A stretch of 64,000 bases of DNA from Paragordius varius (taxonomy: Eukaryota; Nematomorpha), in contig OZ176051.1 in NCBI GenBank assembly GCA_964247055.1, forward strand, positions 1,054,001 through 1,118,000. Direction: 5' to 3'. This document shows positions 1-13,059 of this stretch, piece by piece. Made by a program: the position numbers and the translations under genes. Under the pieces are notes generated by a model. It was not told the origin of the DNA. It saw only the letters and a program-made list of their open reading frames with translations, and made no database searches. Each line of letters starts with the position of its first letter. Within the stretch, counting starts at the first letter, position 1.

Positions 1-1736
1 TGCCATATGAAGATTCTCGTATTTTAAATTTCAATTTACCATCCATATAATAAACATTCATTAACAATATAATTGGAAGCAAATAAAATATAAAAAATAC
101 GTGTTATTCCCTCACATCGTATTGTTGGACCCATGGGGCGATCTTTTTCTAAAATAAAAAAAATGTATATAATATTATTGATACCCCATTGCACAAATAA
201 AAGATTGATTTTTAATAAAATATATATATCATCATGTATGTCCTTTTGTATTAGGCAATAAAGTGACCACTTTTATGGTATTAACCTTATACGAAAATAT
301 AATTTATGAATAATTTACATTTTTAGGGGAAAATAAATTTTCCAAAATATATCATTTATGTCATAAACTATAACAAGAATTTTTTGATAAAAATTAAATG
401 TTTAGATTGGTCTCCCACAATAACCGAGACTGCGCTAAGAAATATTATTATATGTAAAATTGTATAAAAAAGATTATTTCTAAATAAAACTTTGCCCACA
501 ATTTGTATCATATGAGATTTATTATTGTAGTGATTATAAGGTAGTTAGACGTTTTTTAATAAATTCAAAATTTATTAATACAGAAGGTGGATTCATTATT
601 AAATGAATTTTAATGTGCGGAAAGTCTAGGAAATTACTGAATGCATGTTCTTATATTAAAATGAAAATGTAACATAACCTATATAATTCAATTATTTCCC
701 AGGATTTTTACACAATGTCTTTTCGATGATACTCTCAACGAATTTTGCGAATTTTTATCCGTGAACCTCGCTCTATATTTTGATTTTATTATACCAATAA
801 ATCAAAAATTGACATCTATAATAGTGAAACATGGTTGTCAATTTAAGCAAGTTTATGTGCAAACATATGAATATATAAAATATCTGGTGAAATGAATTAG
901 ATTTTGCTAAATGCTGTTAAACTTCATTTTTTGAAATACTATACTTTGGTAAGCCATATAAAAACACACGGCCGGCCAATTTTAGTATGTGAACCCTTGT
1001 TTGCCGACTCCTGATGTAAACTATTATATTGAGCCATCAACAAAAATAAGATTTAATTTTTATCCTCCATGTATTGTTAATATATACAGGTGTGTTGGTT
1101 CATAAAAAGCGAAATGTTAATTGCTTTGAAAAAATTATATTGGTGGACGCTGCAATAACATAAAAACCCTGTAATTTCAAACAGGTCAATGTCACTAAAT
1201 GAATGAGAACACAATAGACCCAAAAAATTAAAGCCTATAATAACAGGAACAAAAGGAGGCTATAAAAATGTTAAAAGCAAACATTATCCCTATTCTCAAC
1301 ATAAACTTATATCCCTAGTTTACAACTTACATTGTTGCATATTTCACTCAGCTATTTATCGAATTTCACTTCATTTCATTCCATACAATACGATTAAATA
1401 ATCATCTATTATTGATCTTTTAACAAAAGTAATTTTTTGATATTCTTGGTCATATCTTAGGCCATAAATTTCCGCCAACTTATATACAATTTTGATCTTA
1501 ACTACTTCGGGCGCACTGTTATATGATCTACTAATTTTTCAATATTTTTACCTCGCTTCTTGTTAGTTATTATGTCTAAAGGAAACCATTATGAGCTTAT
1601 TCTTTATGTTAATTAAGAGATGAATAGTATTTGACCGGTTTATTCTTAAAACTCTTATATTCATGAACCTTTAGGGCAGTGATGATCTATACCATTTATA
1701 TCTGTTTTTAATCATATATTCATGTTTTAACTCACC
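1..1736. other. AT-rich stretch without a recognisable gene
   Basis: No reading frame here is long enough or protein-like enough to support a gene on either strand. The sequence is uniformly AT-rich. I saw no RNA gene, simple tandem array or clear paired inverted ends before the MITE that follows. Confidence 0.5.
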
Positions 1737-2193
1737 ATTAATGTTTGGCTTTTATAAATTATGTTATATTTTAAATAAAATTAATATTTGTATAAGAATA
1801 ATAACTCGTTAATGGCGGGCTCCTTGTAATTTTTCGAGGAAATAATACGCAAATTACCTAAAGAATAAAAAAAATTGTAACATAATCTTTTCGTCCTTGT
1901 CGTGGATTTATCAGATCTTCGAAATTTCTGTTTTATAAGGCCTCTCCTTGATTACTATGAACCCTTATTCAATTGTAGACTAATGCAACGATCTCCATAT
2001 TTTGCTGTTATAAATAATTAGTCCCAAAGAATCTATCCAACATTGAATATATTTAATTTTTTTATTTTTTAGATGATTTGCGTATTATTCCCAGGAAGAA
2101 TTACAAAGAGCCGGCCATCGAGTTATTATTTTTATACAAATATTAATATTATTTACTATTATATAACAAAATTTATTAATGTCAAACATTAAT
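1737..2193. mobile_element. MITE-like inverted-repeat element, about 457 bp
   Basis: The two ends are inverted copies over roughly 125 bp. The left end reads ATTAATGTTTGGC and the right end GTCAAACATTAAT. Deeper in, blocks such as ATTTGTATAA, AATAATAACTCG, GGCGGGCTCC / GGCCGGCTCT and AATAATACGCAAAT recur in inverted orientation around 1790-1860 and 2075-2150. Both ends carry TTAA, which could be a target duplication or part of the arms. The loop has no coding potential. This is a non-autonomous DNA transposon by structure; the superfamily is not assigned. Confidence 0.75.
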
Positions 2194-2454
2194 TTTGAAA
2201 TTATATTTATATTCCCTTAAAAATAACATTAGTCTTTCTATTATCTGCCTATCTTATTTGATAATAACACCTGATATAGTAAAAAAACACAAATAGAAAA
2301 TAGATTTCAATAGATATTTATGAATTTATTTGGCCCATCATAATTTACTAAATTGGTGACGAATTTAGATTATGTTTACTCTGTCTATCACTAATATTTT
2401 TATAAAAAATTGGTAAATGATAGAAAATTATTTATGTTTAATATATAAAATTAA

Positions 2455-3010
2455 CATTTGGATACAACACAGTCATTTTAGTCCTTCGATTGATATTGAG
2501 GTATTTAAATACAGGCCTGTTTAAAATTAAATTCTTTACAAAATATGGAACGATTCGAAACCATGGCAAAATTTTGCACTTTATAACATTAATAAACCGA
2601 ATATAAAAAAATTTATTCAAAAATACCTGATATTACTTAGTTTAAGCTAAAACCAAATAAAAATTTAGTCAGCGTGACATGTCTGCAATGGTAATTGAAA
2701 AATAATATAAAATAAACCGCTTTTTCTATTTCTATCCATGTTAGATGTAATTTAAATAAAAAATTAGCTTTAATTTTACCCTTAAAATTAAATGAAGACG
2801 ATATTTTGGAATTTTGTAAAATAAAAATGGCGTCGAAGTAGTTTGATGTGAAACTTTTTTTTAAAACCAAATTTTATTTAAATATGGTTTATTTATATAA
2901 TTTTTATTAGGATAGACGCATAAATTTAAATTGGGACCGTTTCTTTCAGTAGTTTTTTAAAAATCCTAACTTAAATTTTATTTGGATACCCCAATTTGAA
3001 TCTAAGTGTT
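2455..3010. repeat. Dispersed repeat family C, copy 1
   Basis: This segment matches 54425-55030 closely along its length: GGATACAACAC near the left end, ACCATGGCAAAATTTTGCAC, CAGCGTGACATGT, ACCGCTTTTTCTATTTCTAT, AAAATGGCGTCGAA and GGGACCGTTTC, then ATACCCCAATTTGAATC at the right end. More diverged copies lie at 7105-7602 and 24890-25245. The ends are partly inverted and contain a hairpin (GGGGTA...TACCCC). It has no coding frame and is probably a MITE or a fragment of a larger element. Confidence 0.65.
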
Positions 3011-3819
3011 AATATAAAACTTATTTGTAAATTAATGTATTTATAATTTGATAAATATTGCACATTGCAAATTAGGCACGACGTAACACTTGGCTATCTA
3101 TTTTGCTCTTTTAAAAAAATAGTGCAGGCCTTTACTTAACACTGTTTAAAATTTGCAATTTGATTATACTGAAATAAATAATCATAATTAGCTCAAAAGT
3201 TTCGAAATTTTTTTTGATGTTTATCAACAACTATTTATAGCACAATTTTGCCCTCTGTGTTAAAATTGTGTTTGGATAATTAGATATAAACTTCTTATAC
3301 GCTACTCTATGTAACCTTTAACCTAAAACAAATGGGTTCGCGGGCCGTATTTGAAATATATATATGGACATTTAATATTTATACCTAAAACCGCAAATAT
3401 CAAACACAATATAATAATTTTTTCTAGTTCTTGCAAATTGAAAAGACTTATTAGGCAGTGTTGGACACCCCAGTTTAAATTATTTTGCATTGAGAAAAAA
3501 CATTTTGTTTTTCATTACCAATAATTTTTACACACCTTATGGTATTGTTAATTTTTAAATAATATTTACCTTTTTGGGCACCTCGTTTCGTTGAAGTTCG
3601 GTTGTATTAACAAAAATAGGGAATGGTAAAGGATTATTCTTGGTTAGCTGCGCCAAATGTGGCCCATGTAAGCATATACACAATCCCTAAAAAATAAAAT
3701 ATATATTAAAATCTTTCAGGGTTTTCAGGTACTTTTGGTTTTGGGCCTACAAGTGATATTATAAAGTTATTAAAATTTTGTGGTAAGAGATCTATATAAT
3801 AAATGGCGAATTCTGAGCG

Positions 3820-4480
3820 CATTTTTGTAATAAATTTTTTTGGTGAAAGCTAAATGCAGTCCAAATATCATCGAAATGTATAAAAAGCCAAATGTTTTTA
3901 AAAAACTTTAATAATTAGATGTGGGCTCCAAGAGTGGCAAAATTTTGTTCTCTAAAATAGGCTAGTTTTCTGAAAATAAACGCGAAAATGCCGATATTGC
4001 GCAATAAAAAGGTAAAATATAAACTAAATTTTGTCAACTATAAATATCTATAAAATGCATATGTTTTTATAAAATTTTTAGCAAAATTTGGTTGAAGCGT
4101 ATTTCATACTTTTGAGGCAAAACGGTTTCAGAACGGAATATTTTAACCTTTATTGAAGTAATAGTGTTCATCATCATCAAATTATGTGGAAAAAGTTTTT
4201 TCTTAAAGCGTTTTATACCGTTTCCAGTAAGCCTCAAACTAGTATAAAGTAGGCTTCAACAAAATAAATTTGAAAGTTTACATTTTTTAAAATCAACTGA
4301 GTTGATATCAAAATTTAGCAAAAAAAACATTTAGCGCGCAATCCCCGCATTTTTGCATTTATATTAAAATGACCAGCACTTATTTGAGGAGCGAAGGAAC
4401 TTTCGGAGCCCACATCAAAAATTAATATTTTTAAAAATAATTTTTTGCTTTTGTAATAAAAATTTACCCAAAAAAACTTT
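3820..4480. repeat. Inverted-repeat family B, copy 1
   Basis: The left half (GATGTGGGCTCC near 3919; GCGAAAATGCCGATATTGCGC near 3983) is an inverted, diverged copy of the right half (GGAGCCCACATC near 4404; GCGCGCAATCCCCGCATTTTTGC near 4335). The outer block TTTTTTTGGTGAAAGCTAAATG and the GGCTCCAA block also occur in the element at 48845-49495, which places both in one family. It is an old MITE-like palindrome with no coding frame. Confidence 0.55.
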
Positions 4481-7104
4481 TAATACAGTAGTATTACTTC
4501 TCTGAGTAGTCTATTCCAATCGAAATCTCGGACAATAAGGACAACCCAAATGAAGTGAATTAAAAAGAAGTATTTAATACCACCTGAGTTTCTGATAATG
4601 CATGTTGTGGATCTAATAAGAAATGTTAATTTTAAATTATAATGTTTACATTGACGTTTGTATTTTTTGTCCACGATTATATTTTGGGTTAGATTTTGAC
4701 CCCAGAGCTTACAATAAAATTAAATTATTTAACCCTCTAATAATAAATTAAATTTTTTACAGCTTCTTAAGTTATAGAGTCAGAAATTCAGATAGCAAAC
4801 AGCTATATTATGATCTAAATTAATATTTATTTTTAGATCCACCTAATGAACTATCGGAAAGTCTAGGTGATATTAAATACTCTTTGTATAGTTAGAAAAT
4901 TATATAAATAATAAAATGATTACTTCATTTTTCGTTATCGAAATTTTTAGGGCAAAAATATAGTATTTATGAAAATTAAATCATAGATTTTTGATCAAGC
5001 ATTATAAAATTTTGTTTGGAATTAACTATGAACCAATAAATTTTAAAACTATTAGCATATATTTTTGCATATAAATACTAAAAATAGCTTTGATAAATAC
5101 CAATTTTAAATCAAATAAATATTTAAGTAATCTACATTGATCGCAATTTTTAACATGATTCTACCAAAATTAAATTCTTGTCAATTGTTTCGAAAAATCA
5201 AAAAAATTGTATAAAATCGCTCCAAATATGAAAAATAATTATCAATATAGATGAGTTTGGGTTTCGTTTTTCTTTTAAAGAATAAGAAGTTGTATTATAT
5301 CAGAAAAAAATGATAATTTGTATTTTATCAGAACTTTGAAAGCCTGACACTCGCTTGGCAAGGGCTGTCATCGACACATTATATTATCTCAAAAATATAA
5401 AATTTATTATTTTCATCATTAAAATATGAAAAAATATATTTTTACAAAATAAACCCGAAAATTGCATATATTCCTGCTTTTAGTACTCATATCAAATATG
5501 TTAACATTAAAAACTAATTTGATACAAATCGTAGATTAAATTATTAATGTAGGAAAACACCTATGTTACCTTTTCGATAAAACAAAATTATTATATGATA
5601 AACAGTTAAAAATAAATTCAAACAAAAAGATAGGAATTTTGGACTAAAGTATTAGCATCTAAGTTATCAAAAAATATATATAAAAATTAAAAATAATGTA
5701 CTGAATATAAATGTCAATAACTGCATATGCCAAATTTTAATTACATTCATTGTAAAATCAAATGTTTTTTTTAAACTAATTTACAAAAAAATAATCAATT
5801 TTACAAAAAAGAACAAAAAATGCAAAGTACAACTACTGTTTAATTAATATAAACATCAAGATTAATTTTACTAGAATAAAAAAGCTTTGAGCAGATATAA
5901 AAAACCAAAATGATCCAAATATTATTATCATCCTTAAAATGGCGCAAAAATTATGTAAGGAGGTAGACTAAAATCTATGGTTATTCAAATGAATTTGCTC
6001 TTTTCTGTGTACTTTAAAATAATAATATTGGCCGGTTTCTTTCATTTTTTTACCATTAGGCTACAATAATATGAGTAATTATATAGCTATTATAAAAAAA
6101 TCTATATTCTGATTTTCAAGACGATTTTTAGTAATCAGTGTATAATTTTCATCAACACTTTTAATATAACATATTTATATTTATTACATTCAATTGGACA
6201 AACCTATGGATTTTTTCACTTATAAAATGAATTGATATAAGCTTATCTCAGGACTAAATTTATTTTTTTTATTTTAATTATAATAAATAACTTCTTTTGG
6301 CAAATATGTCTTTTGTATTATTATCATATATTAAAACCATTGACTTATTACAATGCTTATACCATATTTTAATTAATTATTTATTTTCCTTAGGCACTTA
6401 CCATTTATCCGTTTAATAACAAAGAATTAAACATTAAAATTTAATTATGAAAGTGACATTCATTAGCTTAATTTCAAATAATGTATTGAAGAGAATTGAT
6501 TAATATTTCAAAATTTAATAGAGGCGTTTATTTAAAGGTTTATTCTGAAAATATTTTCAAAAACATTTTGCATTATAATGAATCGCTATGGGTAGAACAC
6601 AAATAGAAGCGATGTAGCCTTCATTTATAAAGGAAAGATTTTAAGAAGTCTTGTTTGGTTGGAGGATATATTGAATATCATGTTAAATTGATAAAAATGG
6701 CATGTGCATTTTATAGTCACTTAAGGATTACTAAATATGATATGATGATGTGTTAAAAGATACCTAAATCATTAAAACAAATTGGAGATCGCAAAAACGT
6801 TTCTTAATATATATTTACAAAATTATAAATTTCTAGCCAATAAAACTAATCCTAATATATATCTATTTTATAATCATTTACTAAAATCCATCTCAAAAAG
6901 GATTTGATAGTTATAAGAATATTTGATTTAAGAGTTCCAAAATTACAAATGACTATGTAACAGAATACGAACAATAATTTAATAATTTTTTAAACGTTTT
7001 ATACATAATAATACAAATTCAAATATATGATAGTATATAATGAGATAAATATACACTAACATAATTGTTTACTAAAGTTGATAAAGTTAAAAACAAAAAC
7101 AATA
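4481..7104. other. AT-rich stretch without a recognisable gene
   Basis: I found no protein-like frame, RNA gene or paired inverted ends. The one GC-richer patch, around 5340-5390, gives no match I recognise. Confidence 0.45.
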
Positions 7105-7602
7105 TTTAAACGCTTGGATACAACCACATTCATTTCGGTCCTTTGATTCGAATTGCGTCCTGGTGACACTAGGCCTTATAAAAGCATAATGTAACCTAAA
7201 ACCGTTACGAAAATTCGCACTTATATAAGATTGATAAACCGAAATATAAAATCAGAATTATTTTAAAATTTATATTGTTTTATAAAAAAATCTGGAAAAA
7301 TTTAACCAAAATGACATATGTGCCATACCGTAATAAAAAAATAATAAAAAAATCATGTCTTAGAGGTGAATTTGATAAATTAGCTTTATTTTTAGCGTTA
7401 GAATTAAAAATATATTAAAAATACTGTGAAATAAAAATGGGAAGTTTGAGGAGCTTTTTTTAAAACTAAATTTTTATTTTAAATTATTTATTTAATATTT
7501 ACAATAAATTTAAATTAAAACCGCTTCTTTCAGTAGGATTTTTTTAAAAAAATCAATTTAATTAGGCCGGTCACTAGTTACCACAATTCGAATCAAAGTT
7601 TT
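7105..7602. repeat. Dispersed repeat family C, copy 2
   Basis: This is a diverged copy of the family seen at 2455-3010 and 54425-55030. The left end has CGCTTGGATACAACCACATTC and TTTGATTCGAATTG. The right end has the inverse, CAATTCGAATCAAAG. The internal TAAACCGAAATATAAAA and AAATAAAAATGG blocks are retained. The GGGGTA/TACCCC hairpin of other copies is replaced here by GTGACACTAGGCC / AGGCCGGTCAC, which still pair with each other. Confidence 0.6.
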
Positions 7603-8399
7603 AAGACTGTCTGTGCTGGTGATGGAGCCATCTTATTATTAAATGACGGTTTCTCTTGAAATATTTTCTAATTAGGCGTTTTTGCAAATGAATGATATGA
7701 CAGGTAGATAAAATATTTATAAATAAGTTTTTTCGTTTGAACACTTTAAAACCATCGTCAAGCATCCTTGTTAGTACATAATAACATAGCAATACTCCTT
7801 AGACTTAATATTCTTTGCCCCAAAACTACATCGTCAATTAAAATAGCATTGTAACCAAAATATTTTTTTTAAAAAAAATCTTGTAAATAACAGTTATAAA
7901 GTATAGCCATATTTTTGAGTTTTTGCAAAATCGCTTATCAAACTAAGAAATATGGTTTTATTTATAAAGTTACCAAAGTCAAGTTCATTAAATTATTTTT
8001 GTAAAAATTGTTTAATATAAATTAAAGGTTTGACAACTAGAGATGAAAAAACCAAAAGAACTATTTATATATAAGTTAAAACATTGGCCTTTAGATAAAG
8101 CTAATTAATTAATCACCATTTAAATTATCAGGTGAAATCCATTTAAGAATATATAAATATATATTGATTTTACGAATAGCAATCGAAAATTATATAAATA
8201 TTACACAGGTGTTTGGGCAGTCATCATTAATACATTCAAAATTTTAATTCAACACCTTATCTGTAAAAAATGCAAAGACAGTGGCAAATTATGGAAATAA
8301 TTTAGCAAGTTTAAATTAACGATAGAGAGATGTCATTTAATGGAATTAACATATTTGATATATTATAAGACAACCAATATAAAAATGAAGTTTTATAAA

Positions 8400-9024
8400 T
8401 TATGCTTGCAATAAAAATATTACTAAAAATTAAAGGATTTATTACCAAATTGGTCCAAGAATTCGATAAAAGAAATTAGTGTAGAAATTTAATAAATGTT
8501 ACAATTGTTTTTAAAAATTAGAAATTAAAAACAACTATTCAAAGGTAAAAATAATATAAAGCGATAAAAAAAATTCATGTTCAAAATTAGTCACGTAAAC
8601 AATGGCGTGTTTTTTATAAACCAAACTAATTTGCATGTTACGAAAATGTACGGCTTTAAAATAAAGAGAATTGAAAAAAGTTCTTAGTAATTTACATGTC
8701 CGTTTTATATATGATTTATTGGAGGTCAACAATATTTATATAAAAAACGATTCAATTACATTTATAATACATTAATATGTTTGAAATTTATTAATTAACT
8801 ATTTATTTTATCAACAATAATAAATAAATTATAAAAATAGATTTTTTTAGTATCAGACTTTAATTTTTATACAAAGCTTTTTTATGTATAGTTAACTTTA
8901 TTGAATAGCTTTTATAATTACATTCATTCAAGCATTTCAATGAAATTCTGATCGATTTTGAAACCATTGCCATATATTATTAAAAAGGTTGGAATCAAAT
9001 GATACTCGTAGGCTTTAATGACTT
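8400..9024. repeat. Left part of a segment paralogous to 55070-55620
   Basis: Blocks such as CAAAATTAGTCACGTAAA, ATAAACCAAACTAATTTGCA and GTACGGCTTTAAAATAAAG recur in the same order and orientation at 55270-55360. Together with the family C copies upstream (7105 and 54425), this shows that about 7.1-9.9 kb and 54.4-56.3 kb descend from one duplicated or transposed segment. Confidence 0.6.
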
Positions 9025-9357
9025 ATAACAGTTGTTAAAATCCGTAAGATAACGATAAAAGAATATTAAATAGGATTAAATGAAGTATAAATAGAAATTA
9101 TAAACGATATCTGAAACCCTTCGTCATTAGTAATCGCAGACTACTTTCGTGCTTGTTAGCACTCATCAGTACGACACAACTATTTGACTTGGGGTTTTCA
9201 CATATCGATTTCGTCTATGTATCCAACTTTGCAATTTTGGTATAAATGCAGTTTGTTATACGAAAGGGTTTCACACGTTTATAATTTCTATTTATACTTC
9301 ATTTAATTCTATTTAATTTTCCTTTAACGTTATCTTACGGATTTTAACAACTGTTAT
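9025..9357. mobile_element. MITE with about 100-bp terminal inverted repeats
   Basis: The left arm begins ATAACAGTTGTTAAAATCC and runs through GATAACG and GAAGTATAAATAGAAATTAT to near 9125. The right arm is its inverse, ending GGATTTTAACAACTGTTAT at 9357. The loop is GC-richer than its surroundings and has no coding frame. The paralogous segment near 55.8 kb lacks this element, as expected for a separate insertion. A target duplication is not clear. Confidence 0.8.
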
Positions 9358-9720
9358 TACAAAACATAACCAATCCGTTATTTACCATTTAAAGACTTAT
9401 GTTTGAACAAAATTTTTTACGATAATTAGGACGTGTATTCCATGTGTTTAGAACTTTAAGCAATAGGACTGATAGGCAAAGACCTTATTGTAAACCATCA
9501 AAATGCATCATAACTTTAAAGGTTATAACACTATAAACATTCTCCATCAAATAACAATATCCCACATAATTCCTTTGACGAGGGTAGAACACAAAATTGA
9601 TAAAATCCCATACAATGTTGGGCAAAATTTTTACGATCAGTCTTCTTCTTACAATTGACGTCTTTGCAAATCACTACTTTAGTTTTTCTTTTGACAATAT
9701 ATAAATATATATATATAAAT
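9358..9720. repeat. Right part of the segment paralogous to 55930-56200
   Basis: CGATAATTAGGAC, the GTGTATTCC.TGTGTT block and AGGACTGAT..GCAAAGAC recur at 55950-56030 in the same orientation. The minus-strand frame that is open at 55866-56234 is broken here, although PNYRKKF (against PNYRNKF) can still be read. Confidence 0.5.
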
Positions 9721-10651
9721 TACAAATTTAGTTATTAAACGTTGAATTTAAAATAGCAATTTTAAGTTAAGAGTCAAACATTACTTTAAATTTACTTTGA
9801 AATTTTATTCCTATATTTTTTTTCCCTTTCAAGTTTCATATAATACTAGAAAGGCATAAAATTAAATCGAATCTCCATTTATTGCGTCGTCCAATCACTA
9901 CCACCGATAAATAAATCATAATCTCATAATCACGGTTAAAAATTTCTGTTTATTTTGTTCTGTAGTTTGTTCAGAAGATATCTAATTTAGATATAGTTCA
10001 TTAGTTTTTAATTATTAAGATATCTTTTAAGTTATTACTTAGTTTGTATTGGTTCCATACGCCACAAGTATGGTGAATAAAATCCCGGCAAACTAGTTCA
10101 TAAAAATATAGAAAATTTAAATGAAAAATACGTATAGCAGGGTTGAAAGGAAGAAAAAAGATCTAATAGTAAAGAACAATGCAAAGAATCCATTAGATAT
10201 TTTGGGTATCAGTGAAACCCATTACAAGGGCAATGGTTTTTACATAATAAAAAAATTGTAATTATATGTCGGGACAATGAAACAAAGGGGAGGGAGTTGG
10301 TGTAAATAATGGATATAAATATGTCAATTCGTTTATACAATTTTAGAATCATGATCATTAGATTTAATGCTAGTCTGGTTAACTATCAATGTGTATGCCC
10401 CTACAGCGGACTCCGAACAAGAAAAAATAGATTTATGAACAGCTCCAAGACTTAATAAACTTTGTACCTAAAAAGAAAATGATTATAATGGGTGGTAAGA
10501 GTACGACACGATAGTGGAAAAACACGGATTAGGCGAAAGGAACGAATCTGGTTAAAGATTGATCGAATTCTGCATGATTAATAAAATGTTTGTTGTTAAA
10601 CCATGTTATTAAACATAAAACGGCTTTACTCCTGGACCTCCCCTTTAGCAT

Positions 10652-10890
10652 TTATGAAAAACTTTTTCCATTTTTGTTGTGCCAAAAAATAATCCATTTG
10701 GTGTTTAATTTAAAGTTGTGACTGCTCAAGATTTGAATTATTATAATAACACAGATACCCGATGGAATAACAGTAAAACAATAATCCCCGAACAGCACAA
10801 AAATATCTACCAAAGAAAAAACATCATTAAAAAGGGTTATCAGATGACTTATTAAAATAATTGAATAAAGAAAAAGAGCTAAAAATAGAG
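10652..10890 (-). other. Hydrophobic open frame abutting a foldback element
   Basis: The minus strand is open from inside the foldback arm outward to a stop at 10652. The part outside the element is strongly hydrophobic, with segments such as PLFLALFLYSIILISHLI and a later VIIIIQILS, followed by a basic tail. It could be a fragment of a membrane receptor that the element inserted beside, or chance in AT-rich DNA. A similar hydrophobic frame abuts the foldback at 62519-62848. No family is assigned. Confidence 0.25.
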
Positions 10891-10899
10891 GGGATATAT

Positions 10900-11511
10900 A
10901 CCATTTGCACTTCAAGAGTGTCCTTGAAAAAATCAAGTTGGTCCTTGAACAGTTCTCCTTGAACACTTCAAATTGGTCCTTGAACATTTCAAGTTGGTCC
11001 TTGAACATTTCAAGTTGGTCCTTTGACCTTTTTGTTTTGTTTTTAACTTTTATCAATCAAATCGTAAATAATTCATCTATTTTATTTTTTTTAACCTATT
11101 TTCTATTATTTAACATAAATTTTAGATCGCTATCAACTTTTAATCTTTGAGAAACCGTATATTCTTATTAATTTCTTAAATAATTTTGGATATTTATAAG
11201 ATTTTAACACGAAATGAAAAAATATATAAGTTTTCTGGGTTATTAATTAAAATTTTTCATTAAAAACATTAAAAAGTCAATAATTTTGTTCAATTGAAAA
11301 AAAATAGTTTAAAACAAAAAAGTGGTTTTTCAATCAAAATTTTTATTTTTTGAATAAATATATAATAAATAAAGAAAATTAGGTAAGGACTAACTTGAAG
11401 TGTAAGACAACTTGAACTGTTCAAGGAACAACTTAAATTGTTCAAGGACCAACTTGAGATGTTCAAGGACCAACTTGAAGTGTTCAAGGACACTCTTGAA
11501 GTGCAAATGGT
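10900..11511. mobile_element. Foldback element A (21-bp tandem repeats in inverted arms)
   Basis: The ends are inverted copies: ACCATTTGCACTTCAAGAG at 10900 and CTCTTGAAGTGCAAATGGT ending at 11511. Inside each end lie four to five tandem copies of a 21-bp unit (core GTCCTTGAACATTTCAAG at the left, the inverse at the right), at about 10920-11030 and 11390-11490. The centre is AT-rich without a gene. The unit is recognisably related to that of the elements at 51191 and 62519. The element sits inside a LINE, so it is younger than that insertion. The flanks (ATAT left, GTAG right) show no clean target duplication; a TA duplication with one change is possible. Confidence 0.8.
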
Positions 11512-13059
11512 GTAGTTAGGTTATAAAAATTAACAAGATTCAGAGACAGAAATGGAATGACCTGTGAATGGAATAATAAACAATACATAATTATTGAGGA
11601 AGAGAAACTTAAGTAAACCTTTGTTCCAAATCATCAGAATAACAAATCAATACCAACTCCTTAACATTTAAGGATGATAAAGCAAAAACCTTAACGACGA
11701 AAATAAATTAAACAAAGATTGGAAAGTTACATCTAACAGTTATGTAGTGCGCACCCAGGTGCAAATGATAGACTAATATATGGGAATGGATGATGAGTTA
11801 TGTTAATGAAAGGAAATACCAATAAAGAAAGCTCTGCAATAATATTCTTTTGGATTAAACAAGAGATATACCGATATCAGTTATACATAGATTGTGCCAG
11901 GAAGTATGAAAGTCAGGTATTGGCAGTCTTTAAAAAAAACTGAAAAGACGAGAACTATAAAAACATAGATATCATTATATATGAAAGCAAATTATTGAAA
12001 ATTATCCAGAACAGATTACACCGAGGGATAGTCAGGGAGATTCCAGATGTTCAAACATTTATGGAGCATAGCACAAGAGATCCCATCCCTGACTGAGACG
12101 TATAATTGAAACATTTATAGAATATCAGGTGGAGTTTATATGTTGCATTGAATAGATCTAGGCTTTTGACTCGATTAACCATGTACATATATGGCAAAGT
12201 TTGGAAGCTATGGGTTATAGCAAAGCTTATCTTGCAAAATTTGTATGAACAGCAAAAATAACAAAAACCCCGGTGGGAAAATTTCAATACAGAGAGGTGT
12301 TAGACAAGAATTTTGCCTCTCACCATACTTAACATTTGTACAGAAATGATCATGAGAAAAGTAGATCATGTTAATAAAAGCTTAAAGATAGGACGGAAAA
12401 AGATTAACAATCTATTTGCAGATGACCCGACGCTGTCGCAGTGATAATGTAGAAAGTTTAAATAATATGATAAGGTTAGTAAGAGAAGAAAGCAAAAATG
12501 TATAACCTCAATCCTAAGAAAACCAAAATTATTAGTTTAGAAAATAAAGCTGATATAACCATAGACGACACCCCAGTAGAAGTAGTAAATAAAATCCTGT
12601 TCTTAGGCCCAATATCAAGGGCTTCCTTACGCCAGAGACTAAACTCAGCATAGCATTAGGGAAGTCAGATGTACAAGCTGACTAAATTATGGAAAAATAA
12701 AGATATTACTATGAAAACTAAGCGAGTGTAATGAAATGCAGTTGGACACTAAAACTCAATGATAAAAAAGGACAGCATTCGTAATGTGGTGTTTGAGTGT
12801 AAAATATAAAGAAAGTTTACGTTTGGGCACATTTTAAGAAGTGTATCCCTTGAGAAGGATTTGATTTTGGGGAAAGTTGAAGAAAAAAGGATAAAAGGAA
12901 GACCGATGTTAAGTTGACTGGACACTGTAAAAAAGGTATCTGATAGATGTATAATTGAAGGAAATAGCATGATGAAGAGACAAGTGGAGAGAACTGGTCA
13001 TTTTATTTTCAAGGGTTCGAACTTGACCTAAGGAATTAACTACCTGACTACCTACCTAA

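Larger units (their letters stand above)
10060..13055 (+). mobile_element. Decayed LINE (non-LTR retrotransposon), endonuclease plus reverse transcriptase
   Basis: Pieces of an animal LINE polyprotein can be read in order across the plus-strand frames. The AP-endonuclease is at about 10130-10600: DILGISETHYKGNG near 10195, VYAPTADSEQEK near 10391 and an MIIMG turn near 10485. The reverse transcriptase is at about 11800-12700, with AFDSINH near 12162, NNLFADD near 12408 (the catalytic YADD/FADD box), EVVNKILFLG and LTKLWKNKDITMKTK near 12680. The C-terminal FGHILRSVSLEKDLI...KGRPM block follows near 12825. Many stops and frameshifts make it a pseudogene. It is interrupted by the foldback element at 10900-11511 and ends in short CTACCTGACTACCTACC repeats, a plausible microsatellite tail. 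The clade is not certain (RTE- or Jockey-like). Confidence 0.85.

Noticed and set aside
1690-1700. ACCATTT word suggesting another foldback end
   Set aside because: There is no 21-bp array or inverted partner nearby; chance.
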